A stretch of DNA of 64,000 nucleotides from Anarhynchus alexandrinus (lineage: Eukaryota > Chordata > Aves > Charadriiformes > Charadriidae), in contig VUYV01000080.1 of the NCBI GenBank assembly GCA_008711295.1, positions 3,687,972 to 3,751,971 of the forward strand, written 5' to 3'. This document shows, piece by piece, positions 1 to 13,300 of this stretch (the first letter of the stretch is position 1; each line of letters opens with the position of its first letter). Under the pieces are notes generated by a model that did not search any database, was not told the origin of the DNA, and saw only the letters and a program-made list of their open reading frames with translations. The position numbers and the translations under genes are program-made.

Positions 1-1250
1 GCAAAATTCTATTTCTTTCCCCTAAATCTTCAGTTTAGTGGCCAGATTCACCTTGGTGGGAGCAAATGCAACTCTATCGATAGCAATGGAATTGTGTCTG
101 CATATGTCAGCGATGAATTTGGCCCCATATTTATTGGAAATACCTGGGCTGTTGTGATATGATGTAGTAAATCATGCTGAGAGCAAATCAAACAGACAGG
201 CTGTGGCTGCATCACTATTTCATACAACTCAGGTCATAATGGACAGGACAATGCTGTACTGTGAAATTCAGTGCTAAGGAAAATACATTCTTTCTAACCT
301 TTTATGAAAATACTTCTCATCCTTCAAAGGACAATTTAGGCAACGTGACCACTGCTGGAACCAGCGCAGGAGCATTTAAAAGGCAAATAGAAAAACACCA
401 TTGCCCAGGAGGAGAACGAGTGTCCGTAGATATTCCCATGCTTTCGCTATTCCAAAATTCCCATCAACTGTTGCATACACCCTCCAGAAATAAAGCTATT
501 CACTCTCACTACAGCAAATGAAAGCGATGCAACATGCCAGTCTTCAAGCCCAGCAAACTATAAATGTAGTATCAGACAGAGAAGAGCTAATGAAAACAAT
601 CACATTAAACATAGCTCTACAGTGCTTGGTGCTCAATAAGTGAGCAGCAGGCTTTCTCTGTCTAGCTTACAGAAAACAGGAGGTAGCAGTTTGCAAGGAG
701 CAGCGTTTTAATGTGATTGGACTATAACAGACAATCTATTTACAGCATGCTCTGGGGAGCTTATAAACAAATGTTGAGTAATTTCAGCCAGCAGTAATTA
801 CCCTTGCAGCTGACAAGGATAGCATGATACTTTCTCCTTCACCTTCAGCCCAGTCCAGAAGGCACTGTACACAATGGCACTTCTAATTATTTCTGCATTT
901 CTATGGCTAAAGACCAAAGTGTGTTATTAGAGAACATTTTAGAAGCTTTTTAAAAGCTTGTTTATTGGGACAATTAAAAGTCATCACTATGACAGCAAAT
1001 AAAAGGTTCCATTCCTCGGCACGTGGTTGCAGCCGGGGGTTTGCCTGCTTACCTTGTAAGCCCTGCGTGTCTACATGAGGCAAAATTTACAGCCACCCCT
1101 CACCGCTGCCAACACCGGTTCAGCGGCACCAGCGCCAGCAAGGCGGGCAACCCTCGAGTACGCAGAGAACTGGACTTTATAAATATGGTATTATCTAACC
1201 CTGCTTAGAGCACACTGAATAAACATAGTACTTAAAATGCTGTTCACTCG
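1..1250. other. Unique AT-rich non-coding sequence
   Basis: I see no gene, RNA gene or recognisable repeat here. Open frames such as the one at 261-521 (86 codons) have no known domain and no repeated or biased composition that would argue for coding. A short perfect palindrome lies at 943-959 (8-bp arms AAGCTTTT/AAAAGCTT around one T). CpG density rises from about 1,015 toward the island that follows. Confidence 0.7.
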
Positions 1251-2270
1251 TGTACGCTCCGGCTCCCAGCGCAGCCAAAGGTAGCGGGGGCGAAGCCGCC
1301 CTGGCCGGCAGGAGATATTTTTGCCCGGCGCCTGCGCCGCAGAGGAGGCTTCACACAATGCGCCTTTTTGTCTTCTGTGGACACAAAATAAAAAGCAAGT
1401 TCTGAAACACCCATTAACACTTAATTACCGGTGAAATAGATTGGCTTGGCTTTTTTTTTTTTTTTTTTTTNNNNNNNNNNNNNNNNNNNNNNNNNNNNNN
1501 TTCTTTTCCTTCTCCGGGCGCTGGACACACAAATGGGTTAATTCTGGGCTGGCTGCAGCTGCAGCAAGCGAGTCAGCAGGAAGGTCGGGGCAGAGGGGAA
1601 GGGAGGCCCGGGCTGTGGCGGGAGCGGGGCCGGGGGTCCGGGCTACCGCCCTCCGCATCCCCCCCTCCCCGTGCTGGTGGTAATCCCCTTCCCCCCGCCT
1701 TGCCTACGCGAAGGCAAGCCGAGGTCTTTTAATTTCCCCAAATCANGACCAGGTGAAATTCGGAAATGTAGGTGCTTTCCGTCCGTAACTTACAGGCGGA
1801 TACAACAGAAATGAACCCGCAGCCTCTCCTCCCGGTTGCCTGGCGGTGGCCGTGCCACCAAAAGGAAGGTCTCCGGCCTCAGGGAGGGCTCAGGGGGCTG
1901 CACCGCCTTGAGCCGTCTCGTGTTTAGCCCCAAAGCACCGTGTTTTTTCTCCAGTTATGTCATACACACTGCTCGATTTTGTAAGTTACAATTTACCACC
2001 AGAAACGCTCCACAAACCGCTCCTCACGGCGAGGCGAGGCGCGGCGCCCTCGAAGCGACGGCTTGTAGGCGGTTATAATTAACAAAAACGATCGAGTCAC
2101 AAGACTGTGCACCACAAGAACTTTTATTTAACATTGTAATACAGTCATATATGCGCCAAACTATCCACAAGTAATTGGGAGAGGCAGCGAACTGTGATGT
2201 GTGCTGGTTCGCAAACACCACGGACAGTTTGGCGTTCGCCGAGCTCCCATCCGCCTCCATAAATTCAGCT
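1250..2270. promoter_or_regulatory. CpG island, candidate promoter without an identified gene
   Basis: The stretch is far richer in G+C and CpG than anything else in the window. Dense CpG runs lie at about 1,255-1,345, 1,510-1,720, 1,795-1,930, 2,005-2,070 and 2,200-2,255, while the surrounding DNA is AT-rich and CpG-depleted. In vertebrates unmethylated islands of this size usually mark promoters or the 5' ends of developmental genes or lncRNAs. No supported ORF starts in it. Possible splice donors (GTAAGT) exist on both strands, at 1981-1986 on plus and 1793-1788 on minus, so the direction of any transcript is undecided. A poly-T tract and a 30-base gap interrupt it. A promoter role is inference; the composition is directly visible. 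Confidence 0.6.
1451..1500. other. Assembly gap in a poly-T tract
   Basis: Twenty Ts (1451-1470) are followed by thirty Ns (1471-1500), and the sequence resumes with a pyrimidine-rich run. The gap lies inside the CpG island, where a homopolymer plus GC-rich flanks often defeats sequencing. The true length is unknown and could hide part of a 5' exon. Single Ns occur at 1746, 3686, 10890 and 21920, two of them inside or next to homopolymers. Confidence 0.95.
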
Positions 2271-3121
2271 CAGACTCGTGCTATAGGAATTGACAGCAGA
2301 TATCTAATCCCCAAAAGTGGATTATTTACATTTTTTGATACGTTACATTGCATTACATCCTGTCATGTTGCATCTCATCACAAGCAGATATAATATCGCA
2401 TAACATGATGTGACATGATGACAGACATCAGAAATGTTTTTTGTTGTTTTGGGTTTGGGTTTTTTTTTTAAAGATTTTGTATCTAGTATCCAAAATGTTT
2501 CTGAGTGATTCCTAGGCAGATCGAATGGATAAGGCGAGTGCCTGGATTACACGTTCCTCTGGCAGCGCTGCGCTGCCTCTCCCATGCATTGTTTTAAACG
2601 CAGCCGCCTCGTTTTGCAGTTTCATGAAACCTCTCGGCAATGCAATTTTGCACACACTTTGCAAATATTTTTAAAAGATTCATTAGGAGGGAAATCAGCA
2701 GAACACATGTTCAATAACAGCATAAAACGACAACAGCTGCTGCAAATTACCTTGGCTGAAAGGAAACCCCAGAAATGCATTGCAAACTTTAACAATGTAC
2801 TCAGGCTGTTGATTGCTCACACCGTCGCTGGCTACTCGTTTCTGAGACACAGTTGGTGGAGGAACATTAATTTGTCCTTGTTCTTGAGACTGGCAGGTGT
2901 CACTTTGCCCAGTGTGGGACGTGAGTGACAGATATTTTGCAGCTGATGAAATGAGAATGCAGAAATTCAAGAGTGCCTCTGGGATTTCACTGGTCATTTG
3001 TGGCCAGCGCAAGGGCAGGGCCCGCTGCCTCGCTAATGCAGGACTGGCTGATGTTGCTGTTGCTGCAGGCTGCCGCAGATTCACACCATTTTAAATAATA
3101 TTTGTATTATGAAGCTCTTCC

Positions 3122-3136
3122 CACACACACACACAC
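3122..3136. repeat. Short CA dinucleotide repeat
   Basis: An uninterrupted alternating CA run of about 15 bases. It is a possible microsatellite but too short to be strongly polymorphic. Confidence 0.8.
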
Positions 3137-3665
3137 TTGATGGTATTGTGTGCTTTGCTGCTTGCTAGGCTGGTGCTGTCTGGGAAATTGTTCTAATTGT
3201 TTTGGTTTTGTTTTTTTTCTTCTGTTGTATGTTCAAGTCTTTCTCGAAAGGATTTTACCTGCATCTCCTATCTTTAATTCTTTGGATAACATAAATAGAA
3301 TTGACTAAAAGCAAGATGTAAGCTAACCTAGGGGAAACTGATTAAAAACAAGAGCAGTATTAAAAAATGCAATTAATGAAATCATTTCATGATACAGAGG
3401 TTTAGAAAGAGAGTGGGGAGAATTATATCAATTGAACTATTTCTTTCATCTAATTTAGAAAAACAGCAAAATGTGTTCCATGTAGAAATGCACAAGGCAA
3501 ATAATAAAAAAAAAGATACTAGGAAATGAAAAACATTGCAATGTTCAAGAATTAAAAATGAGATTTGTTGAATTTTAACACTATCCTGCAGCTCACCTTT
3601 ATCTTTCCTTTAAGTCTCAGGGCATTTTCTTTGCAGGCAATGTAGTGGCTGAGATTTCTAATCCT

Positions 3666-3685
3666 CCCCCCCCCCCCAAAAAAAA
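3666..3685. repeat. C12 homopolymer followed by an A run
   Basis: Twelve Cs are followed by eight As and then an ambiguous base at 3686. The N probably reflects sequencing or consensus uncertainty in the homopolymer, so local length should not be trusted. Confidence 0.85.
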
Positions 3686-4830
3686 NAATTATAAGTACAA
3701 GAAAAGAAATTGTCTAGAGTTGAAGTGTCAGTCAGCTATTTAAATAATGTTGGGGGGGTTCTATTCAGCAATTTTACGTGAAAGGAGAGAAGGGGTTAAA
3801 ATGTTCTGTAGTTTCTGAAATACTTTTTGTAAAAACTAGAATGCATATTAAAAGGAAAAGTGTTCTTTAAATGCTATTAGCTTATTATTTAAATGACATA
3901 TTATTTTGCGGTGGTGATTTTCAAGAAAATCCAAAAATTTCAGGACAGGGCCTTATTTTGCTAACCATGTTAAATGTAGCGTATATAGAACAGTGTAATC
4001 CAGAGAACCACTAACAGCATTTTCAATTGTGATAAAAACTTATTAACATATTTGCCTCTTTAATGATTAACTGTCATTGAATATTAAGAGATTTTTACAA
4101 CCTCTTATCCACACCGAGGAGACTCTGCAAAAGGCCGAGCTTTTTCTTTATTTTATAAGTGAGGCTTCTTTTGATATGCGTTCTGATTTTAAAAGAACCA
4201 TAATATTTTAATCGATCTCTCTGTAAAGATCATGATTATTATAAATGAGATACAGTCGTGCACATCAAGCCTGACTGGTAGATAGGAGGTCATGAGTCAG
4301 GAATTATATGAAGAAGGGAAGTAAAAACTAGAAAATTTTCCAACATGATTGTTTAAAGGAACAATTATGTACACTGGCACACGAATTCAAGACTTCAGTT
4401 ACATGTGCAGAGTTATCAGCCTTCATTTTCTATTAATATCCCTCAAACTAGCCCTGAAAAAACATCATTTGCAAAAAAAATAAAATTAAACCCATACATT
4501 TATTATGAAAAACATGTAATTTCATATTGAACTCTTCACATTCATGAAATAGATGACATTAAAAATCATGGCAGAGAAATATATCTGATGAAAATGTTGA
4601 TACAAACCTAGGCTGTGAAAACACTGGTTAATGTCATTTGCCAAATGTTATTTTATTGTGGATAATTACTTACGTTAAATAATTTGAAACACACATAAAG
4701 ATAGCATCTGATAAGATACAAGCTTGCTATTTGAGTATAATTCCATTATCAGAATTGGAAAAATTCTTTTGAATAGATTTTTTTTCTCCTATCAAACCTC
4801 TAGTCTCCCAAAACCAATATTGTTTTATTT

Positions 4831-4861
4831 ATACACACACGCAAACACGCACACACACACA
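4831..4861. repeat. Imperfect CA microsatellite
   Basis: An alternating AC/CA tract of about 31 bases with interruptions by CGCAAACACG. The interruptions suggest an ageing microsatellite. Confidence 0.8.
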
Positions 4862-7800
4862 AATATACCTGCACATTTTCAACTGATATTTTTCCCCTAC
4901 TTACAAATGCAAAGATATACTGTTATCCTTTGGAAATCAAATATTTTTTCTAGACGGCGTGCTTCTTTAATTAAACTGTATTCTTTATAGTGATCAAATA
5001 TAATTAACAGTAACAAGTATTTAATGAAAACAAACTGCTTTCCTTTGAAATCTTTCCAACCCACTGTACTTTAAGTCCATAGCTTCTCTGAGAAGATCAT
5101 TGCATCATAACAACTAGAAATAAGTATATGATTAAAAGCTTGTCAGGTGCTGCATCATTTCAGACAAATAAAAATAGAGAAGGTAAACACTAGAGATCCT
5201 GATTCATGTCGGGTACAAATCCTATCATTTAAGATATCGCTTCCAATGAAACAGTACTGTTAGCGGTTCAATGTGCTATAGATCTGTCTCTTAACTACCC
5301 TATTTGATATCATTATGTACTAAGACATTACCCCAGTATCTTTGATTATTACTGAGCGAGATGAGAAGAAAGTGCACTTACACTGGACTCATTGACAGCG
5401 AGGTGCTATAGCAACTCTCCTGTAATTAATTGTGAGTGAAAGGGGGTTTGGTTTTTGCAGCCTCGTAAAACTTTTCCCACATGGCTGAACCCACGGTCAG
5501 GAGACGTTAGGCAACATTAACTGCCTGCACATTTCTGCAAGGCTCTGGAGGAAGCGGCTCGGCACTGGGGCTCCAATTCTGAAAACCCTGGGACACAAGA
5601 CATCAGCGTCTACCTTTCATCTTAGCTGAGATTTGGAGAGGGTTCAGACCACAGAGGCTCCTTAATTCTCACTAATTCATTTGCTTTCCTGATTCACTTG
5701 GCTTGGGATAACCTGCGAATGATAATGAACCTGTAAGGGGAGCGCTTAGTCCCTTGCCTTTGAATGTGCTCGGCATGGATTGAGGGCTTTCTGTGAATCT
5801 TGCAAGAGGAAAAGAATCTTATTAGCACTGATTGCCAGTCATGAGGTTGCCTCTAAAAATTGCTCTTGTATTTTTAACTCTTGCTTGCTTATAACAACCC
5901 CAGCTAAGGAGAGAGATGTGTTGTTTACACATCGAACACGGCATTGTTCTCAACATTTACTCATTTCTCTTTGCAATTTGATCTAATCATAACACATTTG
6001 CTTTACGTATGTCATTACTATACCACTATGAACACTTCATCATTTTTCCCATGATTATTCTACAAGTTCATAACTAGCCAAGTCCTCATCTCTTCACCCC
6101 CAGCTAAACATCCTCTTTGCATAAATGTATGCTCTCTAGAATAAAGGGTCTAATTTTCTTCTTTTCCTTTTGTTATTAACCATTTCAGCAGAGCACAGAT
6201 AGTACTACTTTTCATGTTACCAGTGGATTTCTAGCAGATTTGGTGTTCTCTCATGTTGATTCGTATGTTTTTTAAATAAACATACTCTGGGTCTGGATAC
6301 AAATAAGAATTCAAGCCCTGATGAGAATATCTGAAAATAAATCTGGGAAAAAGTGGCTTATTTTTGCTTCTCTTTGCCAAACGAATTTTCACCTTAGGAC
6401 TCATTTGTTTTCCCATTAATTTATGTCAATTTAAGTAACTGTACAGAAGAAATGGATTGAAACCCAGAAATCTGTGTCAGAGTGAGTCAGTCTAGACCAT
6501 CAAATTCCTTCTAGAGCCAGCCTTTGCTAATCCAGGTTTGAGGGTCTGAGGATTCTGAGTCCAGTTATTCGTGAGCCCCTGTCATTGCCAGAACCAAATT
6601 CTAACTCCTGATCAAACCCTGCGAGATGCCAGCCTTCAACAGCACGTTCTGCTCCATTCACCACCTTAGAGACGTGGGTTGCTTTACTACACAAGTCTTC
6701 CTAGGAAGAGGTTTCATAACATTTTCAGATGGACAACTCATCTTTTCTGGAAAAATGTGGTGTTCTGCTGTCATCTGTAGCCCTGTAAATATGGCATATT
6801 TGTAGTTCTAGAAAACCAGTGCTCCAGCTTTTTTATTTAGTAACAAGTTAAATGTCAGTCTGGTACCAGCCAAAGAGAGCCTTATACAGCTTCCACGTCT
6901 GGGACATCTATTCGCCAACCAGAAGTGAATGATGCAGTGCACTGAGACAAAGATAAAATTCTTTTGTGTTAATTTTTTTCCTTGTGTCTGGATGGGGGCA
7001 GTATGGCATTTGACTAAATAAAAAAAAAAAAAAATTGCTTCCAGTTTCAGCTAATGAAATAATTTCCCAGATTCCCCTTGAAATATGAATTTTATGCTTT
7101 TTCTCTCTAATTTGGTGTTACCTCAAAAAAACCTCTAAGTGACAAAATATTACGCCCACTGTTTCTCAACAGAATTTGCCAAAAAGGATAATTATGCGAG
7201 ACTGCTAAAACTCAAATTTGAACTGGAACTTCTTGCGTGGGAATATGGATTTCTATTATATTGATAGGCTCAACTCTTCTTCAAAGGGCATGAATAAGAG
7301 CTGATCAGCCAATGGAATTTATGTTGCATGGGAATTCTAACAGTTTGACATTTGCTTGTCGAATCATTAAATATTTCCGCAGGACAGTTACCAAAAAAAT
7401 CCCAACTTGCTTTGGAAATGTCACACAGAAATATCTACATTTTGCATCAAAATGTCAAAACAAAACATTGATTCAAGCTGCTATGTTTCAAAATGTCAAT
7501 TTGGTACTTTTTATCAGTATTTTGGCTGTATATCGTGTGTAAATTTTACTTAGAAAATATTTTAGAAAATTTCATTGAATTTTACTTTTCCATAGTAAAA
7601 CCCAGGCTCAGAAAAATCACATTTTTTTGTTGATATCTTTTGCACAGCTCTATGGACAGTGGTGAATGGAAAAATACTTCTTCATTAAAACGTCCTCACA
7701 GATAGTTTTTTGCCCTTTTTTTAATGTCGTAAACCAGATTTCACTCAGATTATTAAAACAACCTGAATTTTGCTCAATGTATGGCCAACACCATGGAAAA

Positions 7801-9394
7801 AAAACCTCCTTCACTATCACCAGAATATGCCACTGCCTTTTTTGTTAGTACTTAAACCTAGGTGAAGAAAGACATTCCAGTCTGAACAACATGTCTCAAA
7901 AATCCCATATTCACCTCAAGAAGAGCAGGCCCTGGAGAACCTGCCTGTTTACAGACAATCCTAGGAGAACATTAAATTTGGGAATAGCTAAAATTACAGC
8001 AGAGAAATGGGGTTCAAAGTATCTCCGTACCCTGAGGACTAAGCTGCCCCTGTTTGCTGTAAGATGCATCCCTACATGATGGGTATTTTGTTTTTTGATT
8101 TCTCATCTGCTGCCTTGTCCCCCAATCTAATCATATGGCCCACGTAGCCTGGCTGCGTCTTTCACACAGCACCTTTGCAAATTATGGGAAACACAAGAGC
8201 ACTCCCATCTCTCACTGATGCGTTACAGTCCAGCATTTTGGTTATTTTTCTGGCTGTTTTTTTCCCCACTGGAGCTCTCTGCCTCTTATTAGAGCTTCTC
8301 TGCTGGGACAATCTTTACTTCTAGCTCCCAGGCTCGATTTTGAGCCCCCAGGAATTTTAAAACAGGACCCGTCTGGCTCCTGCTCCTCTATTCATCAGCA
8401 ATTTCCACCACGTTTTCCTCACCACCAACTTTCACTCATAGCACTTCCAAAAATTTTGCACAGTGTTGAGCAGTTTTACAGCAATAAAACACAGCTCTTA
8501 ACTAATCCATTATCCCTCTATGTCTGAAAATGTGAGCAAAATTGGAAAGTGGAACTCACCCACATTTTTCAGCTCAACTTGCAAATGTGCTAGAGAAGAA
8601 ATTATTTTCTCCTCTAACACTCTAGTCAAAAAGCATCAATTGGCAAGTTACGCTCATTTACATACATTTTCTATTAAACTTTTCTATCATAAAAAATTGC
8701 CTTTATGATCCAGACACATAATTTATTATGCAATGCACCACCACCATCATCACAGTGAATTGCATTTTACGTGTTTATACTAACAGGGTAGGTGATCAGC
8801 TTTAGCCTTCTTTTCATTATATGCATCATTCATCCTCCACCACCAAGATCTCTGGATTCTGTAGCATATCCATCATTATCTAACTGCCAACAGTTTTCAG
8901 AGGTTCCACTGCTTTAAGCTCATTATTTCTTCAGATTGGTGAATCTACAGAGAATCTTTCCACAACATACAGCAGTCAGCATGGCACATGTGTACAGATG
9001 AATGGTAGGGGTTTGTCCTTCGCAGTCTCTTTGTACCTAGTTTTGCCCCGGAACTGCAGCATGTAATGAGCAGCAAATGCATACTCATATGTCTAAAAAT
9101 AATAAAAAGTTAAATGGCATTAAAAATAATAACCAAATAGTGGCATCTTTGCGTGGATGGGCTGTTGTGAATAAATCTAGTTTACAGATTGCTCGGTAGT
9201 TTGGGGTTGCTGTCTCCTTATAATGCAGACTAAAGCACATCGACAAAGAGCTGTGCTAAGGTAAGGAATTTCTTTCCTGTCCCCATTTACCTTGCTGCAT
9301 TTAATTTAATCAATAGCTGAATGGGGAAGAGGAGGAGAATTGGATGGTTCAAGAGACTGATAATGGGATATCGAACCTTTCATCTCTATATCAT

Positions 9395-10345
9395 TGATTC
9401 AACATAGGAATTGACACACTGGATCAGAGCAGTGGTCCATCTCCTCAGATATTCTCTCTGACAGTGGCCTGTACTAGATGTGTTTCAGGGAGAGGTGTCA
9501 GAAACCCAGTAGTAAGCATTTATGAAATAACCTGTCCATAGAAAAGGTTTCTTCTTAAGTCTCTTGTTTACAATTTGGCTAATGTTCACACTTGGGGTAG
9601 TCTGTAACTCTTCAAAAAATCTTTTAAATCCTATGGACTGCAACACAGATGATATGTTTATTTAAATACATATCTAACTGAAGTCTGCGTTCAGCTGAAG
9701 TCTTGGCCACCAAGTTGCAATGAGTTCCAGAAAATTACATATTGCCAAATTACTAACTTCATTGAATTTATTCTTAACTTGCTGCCTTTCAAATAAATAA
9801 CCTCTCCTATATACAATGTAGCCGTTAGCACTAGTGGCTCATCTAAGCCATCTTCTCTCTCATCAAAATAATTTTAGACTTTTCAATCTGTCTTGAAATG
9901 AAGGGCCTTTCGTGCTTCTAATTATTTACATCGCCCATCTCTATACTTCATCTATTTCTGGTACATTGTCTTTGATACAGGATAACCACAACTGAATATA
10001 GTACTCCAGGTCAGGGCATACCACTGATTTATTTAATGACATTATAAGATTTTTGGCATTACTTCTCTCCCAATCCTTTTGCATCCTAACAGTTTGTTTG
10101 CTTTTTTGACCTTTGCTCCATACAGAGCAGAGAGTTTCATTGAACCATCCAGTATAAGGCACAGGTCTTCTCTTGAGTGACAACAGCGATGTATTTGGGT
10201 AGCTCAAATTATTCCTTCTTATGTTACATTTGTCAACACTGAACCATTATCCTGACCGTTGAGCTAAATTTGTTAAATTTTACTGGTTTCCTTACTGCTT
10301 TTTTGATCTTGAATTTTCTGAAGCATTTGAGTTTTCCTTATTTTT
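9395..10345 (-). mobile_element. Old CR1 LINE fragment, antisense, about 1 kb of the 3' part
   Basis: Read on the minus strand this is the C-terminal end of a CR1 reverse-transcriptase ORF plus its 3' UTR, with the element's 3' end at the low coordinate. The plus-strand text near 9,415-9,480 (GGATCAGAGCAGTGGTCCAT, then a CTCTGACAGTGGCC-like run) is the complement of the conserved tail of old sauropsid CR1 families. Farther in, 9,990-10,240 keeps the order of the coding part. The minus-strand frame at 9,941-10,207 contains PDLEYYIQLW, matching the CR1 motif usually written RPHLEYCxQFW. Stops and indels are frequent, so it is dead. The heavy decay suggests insertion before the radiation of modern birds. 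Subfamily is uncertain. Confidence 0.75.
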
Positions 10346-13300
10346 TTACTTACAAGTATCATATGCATTTTGCTTAACTAAAATACAGGAAAAGTAAACC
10401 AATTTCTAGCCCTGCTATGAAGCCTGGAAGTCCACATTAACTCTCTCTGGGTTCATAATGGTTTTTCATTTTGTTGTTCTCCTTTACTTAAGCAGCTTCT
10501 AGTCCCTTCTTGTTTCCCTCTCCTGTGGCTATCTCCTGGCAGCAGCTTCCAAGATTTCTTTTCAGAAATTCAGTTAAAGTACGTTGTTGGGTTGGCGTAA
10601 CACATTCTGGTAGATCAGAAAAAAATGGGCTTTCTTTATGTGACTATGTCACTTTCTGTCACACTGTTATGTCACTATTATATAACACTAAAATCATGCT
10701 CTTATTATTCTATTCCTAATTTTAGTTTAGAAAGAGGCATACTGAGTTGGCATTTCTAGGAACTTTCCTAAAGCCATAAAAATCAGCCTCAGCATTTGCT
10801 ATTTTATTGACAATGGCTGCATTTGATGAGACATCATATATTCTTGAGAGCATCTCAAACACTTTTTTTCTTAAATACTTCTCCAAGTCNCTTGCTGGCC
10901 TAAGTGAAATAAGGCTAATAGTCTCGATTCAGGTCTTAACACAGAATGCAAACCAAAAACCAAAGAGATGACCTTGTTGGTAGCCTCAGCAAAGACATAC
11001 ATTGTGAATAAAATGAGCAACACTTTCACCGTGGGGAAGGTTGTGGTCCTTTGATATTAGAATTAAGGAGTTTTGGCAACGTACTAAACAAAACCTTTCA
11101 GCTTTTTCTTCCTAGTTCTTTCCTGTGTGAGGAAGCAGAAGTGCTGAGTCTGTCAAGCTTTTAAATATTCTTAACAAGAAGCATAATGGTATGACACTAA
11201 GTATGTTAACTAGGCTGCAGGTGGAGAGCTATTCAATGTCACTCTGTGTCTAAGACCAGCTAAAATGCTTTGTTTGTTTCTTTTGTAAAACAAAACTCTC
11301 TAATCCAGCACCTACCGTGAATGTGCAGCTCTGGCTCTGTGGACCTGAAGGCCACCTAGAGACAGCAGCTTCAGATGTGCACAAGTCCTCATCTTCGTTC
11401 TCTTCTCCAGATTTCTCTGGAATGACGCGTTCAGAGCAAAACCATCAGCTGGAAGAAAAAAGACAGGTTAGTTACATTCAAGATTTGCATCTCTTCAAAG
11501 ATGTTGAGGATCAAGGAGGTCTCTGTATCTCCACCCTGCACCCAGCAGAGAGGAGATGAAGGGACTAACAACCTGGGATGTTCCATGAGAGCATGTCCCC
11601 CCTCTCTCGGCACCAGCCAAGTGTTCTCAGTGCACACAGGCACGGGCGCCTGGAGGAGCTGTGGGCGTGAAGCATTTCTGCTTTACCTTTGTGTACACAT
11701 CCCTCACAGGCACAGTCGGCTGGGCTGAAGATTTAGCCCATAGCAAGGGAAATGTGCATCGTTCTCAACATTACTCGTGCCAGCAGTGTTTTGGGGTTAA
11801 TTTGTAAAAAAATGTGACCTGCAAACCTAAGACTGAGTTTCAAATGAGACAGTTATTTTAAGGCTTGGTTTAATAAACCCAATTTATTATGTGAGATAAC
11901 AGAGTTCTGCCATCGTCTGTGTGGCTTCATGGCTGAAAGTTAGTAATTCATGTGAATAATGCTGCTGAAAGAAAACATGTTATGTGATCAGTCCGTAGCA
12001 ATCAGACATGGTGCGTAGACAGCAGCTATCTTCACTGTTTTTGCTAAAACGCAGAATAGGCGAGAGGACTAGTTATCTCAGCTGTAAATATCTGAGTTAC
12101 AGGAGCACAGCTGGAACGTCACGGCTCCCTACCCCTGCACAGCCTTTCCTATAGCTATAGCAGCATGCCACTATTGAGGGCTAAAGATGAAGAAGTTTTG
12201 TAACTTGCTACTGTCATGCTTACAATAAAGCGTACTCTCATCTTTAGCATTTCTGAGTCTTTTTGGTGTCTATGTTTAAAGCATAAATGTAGCGTTCCTG
12301 GATGCCACCCTCAGTAGATAAAAGCATACAACGTTTTCATAAACAGGATAAAGCATTGCAATTACACAGAATGCACTGACGGTGCCAGATCCAAGGCCAG
12401 GTGAATGTGAGTGCGCGCTTTGACTGCTGGGCACACCAGAAAATACTTAATTCCAATTGATTAAAGTAGAAGATTGGAAGAAAAAAATGAGTTCTTTAAG
12501 CGAATAGCAGTGGAGCTTTCTCATGCATTAGGGCATAAAATGACACTCTGTGGGAGTCAGAAAGTAATTTTTCTCCTTCAGATAAGATGTTGCACAACTG
12601 GCCAAGCACAATTATGAATGATTTACCTACAATGCATAAGGTATTGCTTTTAAGTCAGAGGCGCTGGTCATCTCTTCTGCTGTAGCAGCTTCTCTGTCTC
12701 TTGCCTCCATATCTTACATTAATGTGGGTAAAAGGTAGTTAGCCCTTTTGGACGTATATCTAAAAAACAGCATTAAAAACATTTTGAAACATGCTCTGAT
12801 GTTCTAGTCAAACTAATAGCTAGGATGCTGGGATGAATGCATCGAGTCTTTAGGAAGAGGTATGAATACTTTGCTTGCATTTCAGCTACAGCAAACCTTG
12901 CCAGTCACAGCTATAAAGGGGTGGAGAGGGTAAGCTGCTACAACAGTGATTATTCATAAAAGAAAATAGTTTAAAAATGAAGCATAAAAAAAAAGACTCA
13001 GCTTACGTTTGTAGTCCCTCTCCCAAGGGAACGCATAATAGCTGTATTTCACAATGTACCATTCGTGCAATTGGTGGCCTGCAATAGGAAATATGAAAAT
13101 AGGTAAGGATGTGTAAACAGAAAAGGAGAGGTTTGGTGGGGAGGGTGTCCAGTAAATGTCTAGTTCTTCTAGTATTTTATCAAGGATATTTGTAAATGGA
13201 GGGAGGAGTCAGAGGCTGAAAATATTTCTGGAACCTCTCCTGAAGCTGAATACTGGCAATGGCTGCATCGTGGCATCGTCTAAAAAGCATGCTGAAAAAG

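Larger units (their letters stand above)
2271..9390. other. Unique AT-rich non-coding sequence with a few short simple repeats
   Basis: No gene is supported. Frames such as 2,584-2,928 (plus) and 2,695-3,084 (minus) overlap each other on opposite strands and neither shows a domain. Simple tracts include CA repeats at 3122-3136 and 4831-4861, a C12 run followed by A (3666-3685) ending in an ambiguous base, and an A tract at about 7019-7034. An imperfect inverted repeat lies at about 2355-2428. The part around 5,340-5,760 is less AT-rich and could contain a conserved element, but nothing in the sequence alone decides that. Confidence 0.65.

Noticed and set aside
7000..7034. AATAAA followed by a long A tract, suspected processed pseudogene or retrotransposed transcript.
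   Set aside because: No coding similarity upstream and no flanking duplication seen.
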